DNA of 64,000 nucleotides from Gerris lacustris (GCA_951217055.1 OX578283.1:60393832-60457831), one strand, 5' to 3'; counted from the stretch's first letter, positions 13,331 through 24,859 are shown. Notes: generated by a model not told the origin, from the letters alone. Numbers and translations are program-made.

Positions 13331-13494
13331 TAAAAATATGATAATGTCTAATATATCCTTTTAGTCAAGGAATTTGTCATTACTATTTGTATGATGCATT
13401 CTTAATCCTGTCCTCCTCACTGATTGGTCATGAAAATAGTAATGATAAACTCAAAACTCGATGTTACCACACTGTGCGAGCTCAGCAATACTTT

Positions 13495-13550
13495 ACACTG
13501 CTGAAGATGCATCCAGTAATAAAAGCGAAACGCTAATCTTTACAACTCTA
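13495..13550 (+). other. Hammerhead-like core motif (weak)
   Basis: Contains CTGAAGA followed about 17 nt later by GAAACG, the order and spacing of the two conserved strands of a type I hammerhead ribozyme core (CUGANGA ... GAAA). The stem II segment between them is poorly paired in this copy. Such cores are known in Penelope-like elements and retrozymes. A minus-strand relative lies near 53.69-53.73 kb. Activity is not implied. Confidence 0.25.
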
Positions 13551-13689
13551 AAGACGATGTGTTCACAGTGTCACTTCAATTATATGCTAAATTCATAACA
13601 ATCCGGACTCAGAATAGAAGGACAATGACAAATTCTTAAACAGTTAAATTATGTAATTTGAGCAAATATGAATTGATGTGATGAAGAAG

Positions 13690-15475
13690 TGGGTGATTAA
13701 AAAGTAGATGGTTTGATGAGGAATGTGATGTGAACGGAGGGGAACTGATGTGATGAAGAAGAGAGATATGGAGAATTAGATGGTTTAATATGGAATGTAA
13801 TGTGAACAAAAGGGAACAGAAGGGACGAAAAGAGAGATGGAGAATTTGATGGTTTAATATGGAACGCAATGTGAACAAAAAGGAAACAGAAGTGACGAAG
13901 AAGAGAGATATGGAGAATTAGATGGTTTAATATGGAATGTAATGTGAACAAAAGGGAACAGAAGTGACAAAGAAGAAAGATATGGAGAATTAGATGGTTC
14001 AATATGGAATATAATGTGAACAAAAGGAAACAGAAGTGACGAAGAAGAGAGATATGGAGAATTAGATGGTTTAATATGGAATATAATGTGAACAAAAGGA
14101 AACAGAAGTGACGAAGAAGAGAGATATGGAGAATTAGATGGTTTAATATGGAATATAATGTGAACAAAAGGAAACAGAAGTGACGAAGAAGAGAGATATG
14201 GAGAATTAGATGGTTTAATATGGAATATAATGTGAACAAAAGGAAACAGAAGTGACAAAGAAGAGAGATATGGAGAATTAGATGGTTTAATATGGAATGT
14301 AATGTGAACAATAGGGAACAGAAGGGACGTAAAGAGAGATGGAGAATTAGATGGTTTAATATGGAACGCAATGTGAACAAAAAGGAACAGAGGTGACGAA
14401 GAAGAGAGATATGGAGAATTAGATGGTTTAATATGGAATATAATGTGAACAAAAGGAAACAGAAGTGCCGAAGAAGAGAGATATGGAGAATTAGATGGTT
14501 TAATAAGGAATGTAATGCGAACAAAAGGGAACAGAAGTGACGAAGAAGAGAGATATGGAGAATTAGATGGTTTAATATGGAATATAATGTGAACAAAAGG
14601 AAACAGAAGTGACAAAGAAGAGAGATATGAAGAATTAGATGGTTTAATATGGAATGTAATGTGAACAATAGGGAACAGAAGGGACGTAAAGAGAGATGGA
14701 GAATTAGATGGTTTAATATGGAACGCAATGTGAACAAAAAGGAACAGAGGTGACGAAGAAGAGAGAGATGGAGAATTAGATGGTTTAATATGGAATATAA
14801 TGTGAACAAAAGGAAACAGAAGTGATGAAGACAAGAGATATGGAGAATTAGATGGTTTAATATGGAATATAATGTGAACAAAAGGAAACAGAAGTGCCGA
14901 AGAAGAGAGATATGGAGAATTAGATGGTTTAATAAGGAATGTAATGCGAACAAAAGGGAACAGAAGTGACGAAGAAGAGAGATATGGAGAATTAGATGGT
15001 TTAATATGGAATATAATGTGAACAAAAGGAAACAGAAGTGACGAAGAAGAGAGATATGGAGAATTAGATGGTTTAATATGGAATATAATGTGAACAAAAG
15101 GAAACAGAAGTGACGAAGAAGAGAGATATGGAGAATTAGATGGTTTAATAAGGAATGTAATGCGAACAAAAGGGAACAGAAGTGACGAAGAAGAGAGATA
15201 TGGAGAATTAGATGGTTTAATATGGAATATAATGTGAACAAAAGGAAACAGAAGTGACGAAGAAGAGAGATATGGAGAATTAGATGGTTTAATATGGAAT
15301 GTAATGTGAACAAAAGGAAACAGAAGTGACGAAGAAGAGAGATATGGAGAATTAGATGGTTTAATATGGAATATAATGTGAACAAAAGGGAATAGAAGTT
15401 GAAGAAGAGAGATATAGAGAATTAGATGGTTTAATATGGAACGCAATGTGAACAAAAAGGAACAGAAGTGACAGG
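13690..15475. repeat. 72-bp minisatellite, about 25 units
   Basis: Unit of 72 bp built from 'gagatatggagaattagatg', 'gtttaatatggaatataatg' and 'tgaacaaaaggaaacagaag'; some units are 3-4 bp shorter. Because 72 is divisible by three, long open frames (562 and 533 codons) appear on the minus strand in two different frames. Their translations are simple 24-residue repeats (for example 'FTLYSILNHLILHISLLRH'), so they are not evidence of a protein. Variant units repeat in blocks: a pair carrying 'acaatagggaacagaaggga' recurs about five units apart, which suggests higher-order duplication. Confidence 0.9.
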
Positions 15476-15712
15476 AGATAAGATGATTTGATGTGAACTG
15501 AAGGATTTGATGTCGAAGAAGATGGTTTGACGAGGAATGAGCACGAGCTACTGGAGTGGTAACGTGAAGCGAGAAGCGAAAGGGTCGAATAGCCTAGTAC
15601 CGCAGCAGGCAATGAGGAAGTCTCTGAATAGGGAAAAATGCGAAGCGTTTCACTTTTGGACAGATCCATGCCAATTTGCCCTTCCGCGCCTTTAGAAGTT
15701 CCACTTTAAATA

Positions 15713-16472
15713 CTAGGCATCGCGTAGCTCTATCATTGAAGCGAGCGTATTGCAATAAAATACTGAATATTGAAATTTATTAATCATGATGAATGTCATA
15801 GTTGAAGATAAGTGGGAGAGGGTAGTGTGGGGTAGAGTGGGGGTACTCGGTACAAAGCTTTACTTCCTAAACAAACCTATAATACACTACACGACTATAA
15901 GAATCTTAACCACCCGCGATAGCTTTTAAACTATTATTAAAAATGTATCACTTCATTACTTAAATACTACTGCTTGTATCAAGTTGAAATTTTACATACT
16001 TGTTTCGATTGTTCTTTAGACGATGTACATGAAGTTTTATTAAAATCGTTACGTTGGAACGTAAGATAACGGTAAAAAGGCTGTTTTCTCTATTTTAAAC
16101 GTTTAGGTCCGCTTTAATAGTTTTAGCGATCTTTATTAATTCATAGCAGTGTCATTGTTGGTTTTACTAAAAAATGTTATTTAGAAAAATGTTCGTCTCA
16201 TCGAATAGGTGATGATAGAATTTTTTCCCGTCCTGAAATTCCAATTTTAAATTTGAAGCTCATCTTTACGCGAGCATTGCGCGCGAACTCTTAGATGGAT
16301 CACGCAGTCTAACGAACTTAGCTTGAGTATTAGTAAAAGGAACATGTATACCAAATTTCAACTAAATTGGTCAACTTTTACTCAAGTTATCGTCGGACAC
16401 GTAAACGTTACCTACAGACAGACAAGATGCATATTTCGTTGAATGTAAGAAGCTCGCTTACGCTCGCTTTAA
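15713..16472 (-). mobile_element. HINE-like element, full copy
   Basis: Same family as 7611-8361 and in the same orientation, about 760 bp. The left end reads CTAGGCATCGCGTAGCTC and the right end 'cgctcgctttaa'. Flanks 'aaata' and 'ttatttatg' again place the insertion between A and T on the element's own strand. The ACAG tract is short here. Confidence 0.75.
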
Positions 16473-16988
16473 TTATTTATGAATTAATTAATACAAGATA
16501 ATATATGTTAGCGCGTTTATTCTAAAAGATGTATTTACAAATGCTTTTACTAACAAGGCAATGATTATAGCCCAGAGGCCGTAAAAATACAAATTTAGAA
16601 TTGGCTATCAATTATCGAACTACTGTATTACCCTCATTTGCGTATACTTAATTAATTAACCATAAATGTTTTTGGTCATGAAAACTGGAAAATACTGTCA
16701 GTCGTATGGCGATATGTTGACCACTAGTCATCCATCTATTACTAAAATTCAAGTAGTCCACCTGATTAGTTTTGGTCTTACCTGGGATGTTGCGCTAGGA
16801 AGTAGGATTACTTATTGCATCAACGACATCTCCAACCTTTGTGAATCTCACAAAACAATTGATTATGAAAAGGATTATTTGGAACTTAATTTTACGTACT
16901 CTTCACATAGACTGGATTTATAAATTTTAATTATGTACGAAAACAACAACAAATAAATAGGTCAAGTGTGTGCTAGGCAGCACACAGC
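16473..16988. other. Interval between elements, one unassigned open frame
   Basis: An 85-codon plus-strand open frame (16666-16923) lies in sequence that is not obviously repetitive. It has no signal peptide or domain I recognise, and I see no clear promoter or splice site that would define it. A small hairpin TGTGCTAGGCAGCACA lies at about 16970-16986. Confidence 0.25.
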
Positions 16989-17682
16989 GAGGGTCCGTAG
17001 GCAACCCTGTATAGTTTAAGTAATACCCTATTGATGGTGTTTTTTAAAATGCTAAAAAGCTTACTTTGAACTATCCTATGGGTCTGGTATTCTCAAAACA
17101 CATAAACAAAATTCTGATAAAGTATTTTCTTGCCACTGAACCGGACTACAACCATATAAATACATCAAAAAGACCATAGTTATAAAAAAAAGACGTATTT
17201 ATCAATAGAAAATAAAATATTATTTTTTTCGAAATTTCCAAAAAGTGGTTCCTTTACTTTTAGTCGAAGAATGTTCAGGATTTTTTTCAGATTTTTTGCA
17301 CTTCACATAAGTGAAATAGAGGGGGGGGGGGCACGTTTCACACCCACTTCAAACTTGCCTACGCTCGCCCTATCAATGTTATAACCAAAGAATTATATAT
17401 TTTTGTAATCAGCTCGACGTACCCTTTAATATGATTCCCCTCACGATGTCGAAAAAAAAATTTAACCCTTAAGTTTTTTTACCCTAATTTTTTTGAAAAA
17501 TATTTTTTTTAAGTCGCTATATTTTTAAAATATGTGGGTAGGTACAAGACACATGCGACATGCATGCCAAATTTCAAAGTGATCGGACGAAAGGTGTAGC
17601 CGTTAGAGCAGGCGACAGGACGGACTGACAGACACACGCAGGAAAATATAAGGGTCCTTGGTTTTGCCTACGGACCCTAAAA
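16989..17682. mobile_element. TIR element with AGGGTCCGTAGGCAA ends
   Basis: The left end AGGGTCCGTAGGCAA is matched by TTGCCTACGGACCCT at the right, a 15-bp inverted repeat. A 'gacggactgacagacacacg' word precedes the right end. About 0.7 kb, no protein encoded, no clear target duplication. Confidence 0.6.
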
Positions 17683-17689
17683 ATTAAAA

Positions 17690-18180
17690 ATGAAACCCTT
17701 ATGCTGAAGATGATGTGTCTGTCCGTCCGTCGTACTTTGGTTAATATCCCCTAGAACGTTCACGCTAGAGTTGAAACTTGAAATACAGACATAACTTTTG
17801 ATCCAGATATACAAAAAACATTGAGAAGTTATACAACATATATAACATTATAACTTAACAATCTACATTGAGAAGTTATACAACATATATAACATTATAA
17901 CATAACAATCAACATTGAGAAGTTATACAACATATATAACATTATAACTTAACAATCAACATTGAGAAGTTATACAACATATATAACATTATAACTTAAC
18001 AATAAATATGTTAAGCAAATTCTTCTTTTTTTAATTTTCGAGAGGGATATCTTATGAATGCTTCTGAAGAGTAAATTACAAACATATATAACATTTGATG
18101 AGTATTGTGCTTTTTTCCGAAAACATTTAGCACCAAAATTGTACCCCAAAAAAGTCCCCCACCCAACCACCTTATGTCGG
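17690..18180. repeat. Diverged TIR-element fragment with 47-bp tandem repeat
   Basis: The beginning ('aaacccttatgctgaagatg' then 'gtccgtccgtcg') resembles the left part of the 6.18 kb element. Inside, a 46-47 bp unit starting 'acattgagaagttatacaac' occurs four times between about 17818 and 18003. Confidence 0.65.
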
Positions 18181-18754
18181 CTATAAATACCTGATCGAAG
18201 AAGTCGGCTGGTGCTTGTATAAAGGTAAGTGGAGCTTGTAGAATAGTTATAGCAGCTTGTAGAGTGCTTGTAGAATGGAGTTGGTCAGATGTGGTTAGCA
18301 GCTTCTTTTCTCAAAAAAAAAACAGCTAGATTCACCAACTGTAATAAAGCAATTAGAACAAGGTATTAGTAAACTAGGATGATAATTGTGGGAAAGAAAT
18401 CAAATCGATTTTTCTTCTTTACACTAATTATAAGGATTGGCTGCTGCAGAGTCCAGAAGTCATAAGAAAGTTAGATAAGAAAAAAATTCCCAGAGACAGT
18501 GGAAATGATTTAATTTAAAATATGTCGATAATAATTGTTTTAATTGAATATAAATCAAATTAATCGGAAATAATTCAAATAAAAAAAATATTTTAATCGT
18601 TTTCCTTTCTTTAATTAAGTCGACGGAAATTTTAAATTGAAGATATTGCTTCTGCCGAAGAATATTAATGAAGTAGTCATTTATTTTCTTCTATCCACCT
18701 GAGATTTTTCTTTTTAACCACCTTAGAACTTAATAATAAATAATTTATTTGTAT
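18181..18754. other. Gene-free interval
   Basis: Short related words ('gcttgtagaat') occur near 18230-18290. The remainder is AT-rich with no gene or element end recognised. Confidence 0.5.
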
Positions 18755-18762
18755 GAAAAGCG

Positions 18763-18909
18763 GGCACTTCTTTATATTGTCACTCCCCCTTATAAAAAAA
18801 ATGCAAAGGGGAGTAACAATCTAATGAACGCTCTTTGTCTTTATAGTTATTTAGTCAGTCATTTATATTTAAAAAAAAAAACAAGGCAGTTACAATCTAA
18901 AGATGTACC
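18763..18909. mobile_element. hAT-like MITE with 8-bp target duplication
   Basis: Single-unit copy of the CTTCTTTAGA family, 147 bp, running from GGCACTTCTTTATATTG to AATCTAAAGATGTACC. It is flanked by the identical octamer GAAAAGCG at 18755-18762 and 18910-18917. An 8-bp duplication is the signature of hAT (and a few other) transposases. Non-coding. Confidence 0.85.
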
Positions 18910-19583
18910 GAAAAGCGTACAGCTTTTTTACAAAGAGGAACTTTTTATATACGTAATAATAAAACATTATTATTATTTTTTGGTTCCGAGCTTACCGAAG
19001 GTAACGGAAGCTATGTGATCGTTCTGAAGAACTAAACATTTTTAGGTCTCCGATTTCAAATATTCCAAGACAGAAATCCGTTTCAGACATCAGGGATCAT
19101 TTTTGGTTCCTTGTCTGTCTGTCGGTCTATCGGTCTGTCGTTCAATTGTTGCGAACAAACGTATCTTAAAAACTACTTGTCCAATTTTAATGAAATTTGG
19201 GTGGTAGGTCATGAGTATCCCTTTACTTTAGCATCTCCCCTTGGTTCTGAACAATAGTCTGCCCAACAAAAGTCTCAAAGGTTTGTGTGTTTGTCTGCCC
19301 AAGACATTGAGACTCCTGGGGCAGTTTTATTATGCTATTTTAAAATCGAGTCATCACGTGTTAGACTAAATCTTATCTTCTGAACTATTGTCCTTTGAGT
19401 TGTTTAATAATATAATTCTTATATTAGCGATTTCATCAACCACTAACGCGTTAATATTTGTCATATTTGTTAATTGATGCTTTCAAATGAAAAAAGGTCC
19501 TTATACTTGTGTTTTGGTTAAAAAACATAATAGTCCACAGGCCACCATAAGAAGTGAGTCGCTCATTGATAAAGTTTTCTTAC

Positions 19584-19686
19584 CTTATGGAATCGCTTAT
19601 TTATGCCGTGTCCACCGATGAATTGGGTATATATGGCAACTGGCGCTGGGCCATTTCTTTTTTGTTGACATGCCAAACTTGCCTTT
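19584..19686 (-). pseudogene. Exon-like fragment, left arm (frameshifted)
   Basis: Inverted counterpart of 19958-20059. It keeps an acceptor-like CCCGCAG and a donor-like AAG|GTAAG, but has lost one C after 'cccagcgc' and gained two bases near 'atatat'. It is 103 nt long and its frame is broken relative to the right arm. Confidence 0.45.
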
Positions 19687-19957
19687 CTGCGGGAGCATTG
19701 AAAAGAGATAGATAAAGTTTTGATTTTCACAGGATCGTTTAATTAAATTATTTAAAAAATAGTGGTACACGTGGCCACCGATAAGAGTGGGCCGTTTGGG
19801 GTGTTCACCGCCCCAAAAATATCGCTCTGCGTGGACGTAGAAAAGAAAACGGCCCACTCGTATCGGTGGCCACCTTTACCACTGTTTTTGAAATAATTTA
19901 ATTAAACGATCCTGTGAAAATCAAAACTTTATCTATCTCTTTTCAATGTTTCCGCAG

Positions 19958-20059
19958 AAGGGCAAGTTTGGCATGTCAACAAAAAAGAAATGGCCCAGCG
20001 CCCAGTTGCCATATATCCAATTCATCGGTGGACACGGCATAAATAAGCGATTCCATAAG
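19958..20059 (+). pseudogene. Exon-like fragment, right arm (possible captured exon)
   Basis: A 102-nt open segment bounded by an acceptor-like 'tttccgcag' and a donor-like AAG|GTAAGA, phase 0 at both ends. The 34 residues start KGKFGMSTKKKWPS and end IGGHGINKRFHK. G+C is clearly higher than in neighbouring DNA and the residue mix looks protein-like. I cannot name a parent protein. A captured host exon, or a relic of the element's own protein, would both fit. Confidence 0.45.
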
Positions 20060-20702
20060 GTAAGAAAACTTTATCAATCAGCGACTCACTTCTTATGGTG
20101 GCCTGGGGACTATAATTTTTTAGAACATTTATATTCATTAAAATAGACTGCCAATTCGTATGGCACATAGCTTCCTCGCATCCTAGCACGTACATTATTA
20201 ATTTTATATTTTATGCAGTTACAAGCCATTATTGTTTAATTTGTTTAATTGTTTCCTCAGTTTTTTTAATCTGTCAAAATTGTTTTGATTTTATACTTGA
20301 ATTAAAGTATCAATTAAGCAAAAGTTAAAGAGTACTTTTGAAGCTATAGGTGTAAATTAATGTATGTTTGTGCGCATGTGGAAGTGAAATAAATAAGCGC
20401 AGACGGTTAAAACTTACATGGGACCAACAATGGGCTACTCGTGACCTACCCCCCAAATTTTATTAAAATTGGACGTGTAGTTTTTAAGATACGTTGGTTC
20501 GCAAAAATTGAACGACAGACCGACAGACCGACAGATCTACAGACCGACAGACCGACAGACCGACAGACAGACACGGAACCAAAAATGATCCCTGATGTCT
20601 GAAACGGATTTCTGAATTTTTGAAATCGGAGACCTAATTTTTTTTAGTTCTTTAGAACGATCACATAGCTTCCGTTACCTTAGGTAAGCTCGGAAGCAAA
20701 AA

Positions 20703-21755
20703 TCACAATTATTGCTCTATCGAAGTACTTTCTTTTTATATATATATACCACAAATATGGGATAGTGTAACCACATATTCTAAAGCTTATAATTATAACC
20801 ATATTATTATGTTTTTATTATTACTATATTAATTATGCTTATAACTATTATATTAACACATTATGCTTTTAATATAAAAAACTCATTATGGCTATCATAA
20901 TTATTATTTTTATAATTATTTACAAACTCATTTTGTTTATGATTACGACTAACACATTATATGTTTATTACTATTATATCAACAAATTATGATTTTAATA
21001 TTGATACTCATTATTGCTATAATAATTATTAAATACTTATTATATTAATAATTATTAAAAACTCATTATGTTTATGATTATTACTTACTCAATATGCTTA
21101 TAAATATTATATAAATTCATTGTGATTATAATTTATAACCATTTCAAACATTGTGCCGCTTATATACACGTAGTATGTGTACTCGTAGTATGTGTACATA
21201 TCGTATGTGTACATGTAGTATGTGTTTCACCCCTGTGCTGTGAATCGAAACCTAAGTGTTTTAGTGTGTAGACCTTGATACTACTGACCCTTTAAACTGA
21301 ACCAAACCTAAAAGGGAGACGACCCTAAGGGCTGCGCAATGCCACGTGGCAACCCCACGTGGGTTATTGCCTCTGCCATGTACTGACAACGCCCCATGCT
21401 TTTGATTTTGGTCACACAGAACACAGGGCTGTAACTTTTGAAGCAATTTATATTTTTATCTTGTAGAAAATTACAAACAAAATAACAAATATTTTTAACA
21501 ACAAATCCGAAACAGTTTTCACCAATGACAGTAAATTTTTATTATACAATAATAATATGACAATTGTTGGCTAAAGGAAAAAAATGAATTAGTTAGAACC
21601 CGAATTCAGAATGTTCATATGAAAAGGTCAGTAATAATTAAATTGTAATTGAATTAAGTTTTCTCTTAATTTGTATTTAGTATTTAATATGAGCATAAGG
21701 ACCCCAACCTTTTCATTTTTAACTCCCCCCCCCCCTTACTCCCCTCATCATTAAA
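20703..21755. other. AT-rich interval with short degenerate repeats
   Basis: About 20770-21150 is a diverged tandem of 'actcattatg...attataa' words. About 21163-21232 holds four units of a 15-17 bp motif around 'cgtagtatgtgtac'. About 21235-21450 is GC-richer and includes CCACGTGGCAACCCCACGTGG in split form. No gene is supported. Confidence 0.5.
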
Positions 21756-22055
21756 AAATGAATGAACCCCTAAGCATAAAAAAGAATAATTGGAAATCAC
21801 TCAACTTTGGAGGCTTGTAAGTCTTCATTAAACAAATGAATGAACCCCTAAGCATAAAAAAGAATAATTGGAAATCACTCAACTTTGGAGGCTTATAAGT
21901 CCTCATTAAACAAATGAATGAACCCCTAAGCATAAAAAAGAATAATTGGAAATCACTCAACTTTGGAGGCTCATAAGTCCTCATTAAACAAATGAATGAA
22001 CCCCTAAACATAAAAAAGAAATATTGGAAATCACTCAACTTTGGAGTCTTATAAG
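21756..22055. repeat. 78-bp tandem repeat, about 4 units
   Basis: The unit begins 'aatgaatgaacccctaagc' at about 21758, 21836, 21914 and 21992 (78-bp spacing) and includes 'ggaaatcactcaactttgga'. The divisibility by three explains the 95-codon repetitive minus-strand frame, which is not a gene. Confidence 0.9.
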
Positions 22056-22284
22056 TCGACTAGGAGGGGCTCAGACCGAAAAAAGTTCAGTGAAGGGTAC
22101 CATCTCCAAGTGTCCTCTACACTCTACAAGATGGAATATTTTCTATTCGGTTTGGTATTCACGTAAAAAAGAAGTCATGAAAACCAGGGTACGCTATCAA
22201 AAACACTTTTTTTTTAGCACTAAAGTGCACTGGAGCCATGGGCGTAGCCAGGGTTGCCTTTAGGGGGGGGGCTAATTTTTTTGG

Positions 22285-22325
<41 letters not shown>

Positions 22326-22451
22326 GTGTGGTGTATGTAAAACCAAAAAAAAATGTTTTCTTAAAAATGCCAACAATCTGACAGTACCATTATTAATATT
22401 TTCAAAAGGATTTATTTTAATAAAAAAAAAATCGGGTACGGGGTACCTCGG

Positions 22452-23279
22452 AACTTTTCCTCACTTCAGAGGCCTAAAGTGGCCTCTCCTGCTGCGAAGC
22501 AGCAGGAGGAAGCAGCATACGTGGTCAGTACTTGGATGGGTGACCGTTCTGAACTAACTGATTTATTATCATTCTTAAAAAAAAACTTATTTTTAATACC
22601 TATATTTTATTTAATTATTTGAAGTTTGGCGGTATTTTGACAGATGTAACCAATTTGACAGATGTAAACAAACTTTGACGTCATCAAAATTATCGCACTA
22701 ATAAATAATTATATTCGCTTATAACTTTTAAACTAATTAATGGATTTTTATCGGTTTATTTTATATTTGTTCCTTAATTTTTTCCGGTTCCAACGATATG
22801 CTATATGTCATAAATTACATTCCTATTTTTACATTCAGTATTATTAACCGTTAAAGTTTAAAAATTAAAAATGTTATTACTTCAAAATGGCGGCCAAAAT
22901 CAAAATGAAATTTAGTGGGCTTGTTTGAGAGGTACATTCGAGCCAAATTTCAACTCGATCAGGACCATTTTCGATTTATTACGATTTTTTAAAATTTTTG
23001 CTGACTCAGCAAACTGGGTTCAAGATGGCGGAAAAAGTTGATTTTCCGGGCGGCACAATTACAGGTTAGGACTGATTTTTCTGCTAAGTTTCAACTCTCT
23101 AGGTTAAATACCTTGGTCGCTACGATGATAACACACATACACACATACATACATACGTCATGCTGAAAACCACTCAGGAGGTCTTAAAAACACCTAAAAC
23201 GGATAATTCCGTTGAAATCTCGTAAAAAAAATTTTTGGTGAAAACAATACTTTTCCTACTATTAGTAGTGAGGAAAAGT
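22452..23279. mobile_element. Nested element with ACTTTTCCTCACT ends
   Basis: The left end ACTTTTCCTCACTTCAG is answered at the right by AGTAGTGAGGAAAAGT. The right end itself folds, since 'cttttcctactattagtag' precedes 'tgaggaaaag'. Near the left is a perfect hairpin, CTCCTGCTGC-GAA-GCAGCAGGAG. It lies wholly inside the hAT element, so it inserted later or was carried as cargo. Confidence 0.6.
22508..22546 (+). repeat. 5S rRNA-derived fragment
   Basis: Contains GGTCAGTACTTGGATGGGTGACC in two parts (GGTCAGTACTTGGATG, GGGTGACCG), which is the 3' half of the internal control region of eukaryotic 5S rRNA, preceded by the 5S-like 'aagcagc'. Only this part is preserved, so it is not a 5S gene. 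It suggests a SINE3-type (5S-promoter) SINE or an element that acquired a 5S piece. Confidence 0.8.
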
Positions 23280-24089
23280 AAAAACTCAATAGAACTATTA
23301 ATTATAGGGGAAAAAATTGTTTATTTGAAATTGATTTTTTTAAGGAAAACTTGCTGTTTAAATCCACTCTTAATGTAAAATAGTTCACATTGGACAGAGA
23401 GAATTTGAAGCGACGCGACGTTAGCACTTCCTATGAGATATCGTCTGAACTACTACATCTCTAATTTTAAATTTTAAATAAATAGTAATTAATTGTTTTT
23501 TAAGAATCAAATATGCAGAACCATACTGAGTTTTATTGCAAAACCATAACCAAATAAAACTAGTAGGGTATCTAACAGTCCAGTCAATAAATACAAAAAA
23601 ATAGTCTTCCTTGCGAAAGGTCGGGTATCTGCCATTTTTAAAATCTTATTCTACAATTGAACCCGTTTCCAAATTAATTAATATTAATTATTTGATAATT
23701 AAAAACTATTCTAATGACTGCTACTAACTATTTTAATTAAATTTAATTAATAGGTTATAGGTATATTAAAGTAAAACTGTAGATTAAAATAAAAACCCGT
23801 GAAACAAGAAAATATTTAATTAAAAACTTGATCTTAAAATTTTATATTGTAACCTTTCATTCAAAATAAACAATGGATAATAATAGTCGGGAAGAAATTC
23901 GTCCCACTAAAAAGTTCTTACCATGCACAGTCGTAATTTTATGTAGATTTTTTTCCAAGTTTTATTGACTATAGACTATAGACGACACTTGTTTACCCAG
24001 GAGGTATATGTACTTAGAGCTCCATCCCAATTTTATAGATCCTTGACATAAACGGATTAAACTTTACTTACTTCAATTCTTCTTCTTCA

Positions 24090-24440
24090 TCTTCTTTTTT
24101 AACGCCAAAAAAAAAAAAAATATATATGTCGGGCAAAACTAGGTACATATATAATAACTTATTTATTTATTTTTTTGACTTGCTTGCACAAAAAAAAAAA
24201 TAAATAAATAAGTAATATTTACTTATTTATTAAGTGATACTTACTCATTTGCATAATTAAATTTTAGGGCTTTAGCTTTGGGGGGGGGGGGGGGACGTCT
24301 CTTTAAACGCCAAAACAAAAGTCGGGAAAACTAGGTATATAATTACTTATTATATATATATAATTTTTTACTATCACAACACTATTACTTTAAAATGTGC
24401 TGCGGAATTGCATACTTAAATTTCAGGTCTTTAGCTTTGA
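24090..24440. repeat. Direct duplication with G-rich end
   Basis: Two copies of a segment running from 'aacgccaaaa', through 'gtcggg.aaaactaggta', to 'tttagctttg' followed by a G run (about 24100-24296 and 24307-24446). Non-coding. Confidence 0.65.
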
Positions 24441-24859
24441 GGGGAGGCCCCGGGCCCCATCTGCCCCCCCCCCCCCCCTCTTGGGTGCGCCACTGGCTGG
24501 GAGAAGGGAAACATAATTATTGTCCAGCTTCTTTTCCTATCATAGGCATCTTTTTCATCAAAGCAATGCTAACCAAACCAGTGCAGCCACGCCACAGCTG
24601 TAGTAACTTGACAACTAAAACGAGATTTACATTTTTTTACCTGAAGACCCCCTTTAGCCATAAAATAAATTTGTATAATAATAATAATATATATATTAAT
24701 ATTATTATACAGAATTATTTTTACTTATTATTTATTTATTTTTTTTATTTTAACCTGTATATGTATAATACTCGTATTTTTTTTAGAGAGTTGAGCCAGC
24801 CTAGGGGGGGGGGCCATGGCCCCCCCCTGCCCCCCCCTGGCTACGCCCATGACTGGAGC

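Larger units (their letters stand above)
19530..20115. mobile_element. Fold-back insertion with ~270-bp arms
   Basis: Two arms of about 270 bp (roughly 19530-19798 and 19846-20115) are close inverted copies separated by a loop of about 47 bp. Termini read TAGTCC...GGACTA, with TAA on both sides. A transcript across it would form one very long hairpin. Each arm contains an exon-like segment, listed separately. The host element is otherwise of the GCTTCCGAGC family, so this is a nested insertion or capture. Confidence 0.8.
18976..20702. mobile_element. Long-TIR element with terminal hairpins (GCTTCCGAGC family)
   Basis: The left end carries GGTTCCGAGCTTACC then GGTAACGGAAGC (18982-19011), itself a hairpin. 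The mirror-image hairpin is at 20668-20697. Inverted homology continues inwards for about 200 bp and includes a TCTG/CAGA microsatellite. Other family members lie at 37.52, 43.97 and 45.34 kb. This copy is enlarged by a fold-back insertion at 19.53-20.12 kb. No transposase is encoded. Confidence 0.75.
22237..24851. mobile_element. hAT element, non-autonomous, 8-bp target duplication
   Basis: Starts CATGGGCGTAGCCAGGG and ends with the inverse, CCTGGCTACGCCCATG. It is flanked by ACTGGAGC at 22229-22236 and 24852-24859. The CGTAGCCAGGGGG-type terminus and 8-bp duplication are typical of hAT elements with G-rich sub-termini. The interior is about 2.6 kb and has no transposase. It includes another element with a 5S-derived piece (22.45-23.28 kb), a two-copy direct repeat (24.09-24.44 kb) and a second G/C-homopolymer end reading 'ttgggtgcgccactg' at about 24480-24494, which could be the remnant of a related nested element. 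Confidence 0.85.

Noticed and set aside
13697..15455. Two minus-strand open frames of 562 and 533 codons
   Set aside because: Both run through a 72-bp minisatellite in different frames; the translations are simple repeats and no start context, splice site or domain supports a protein.
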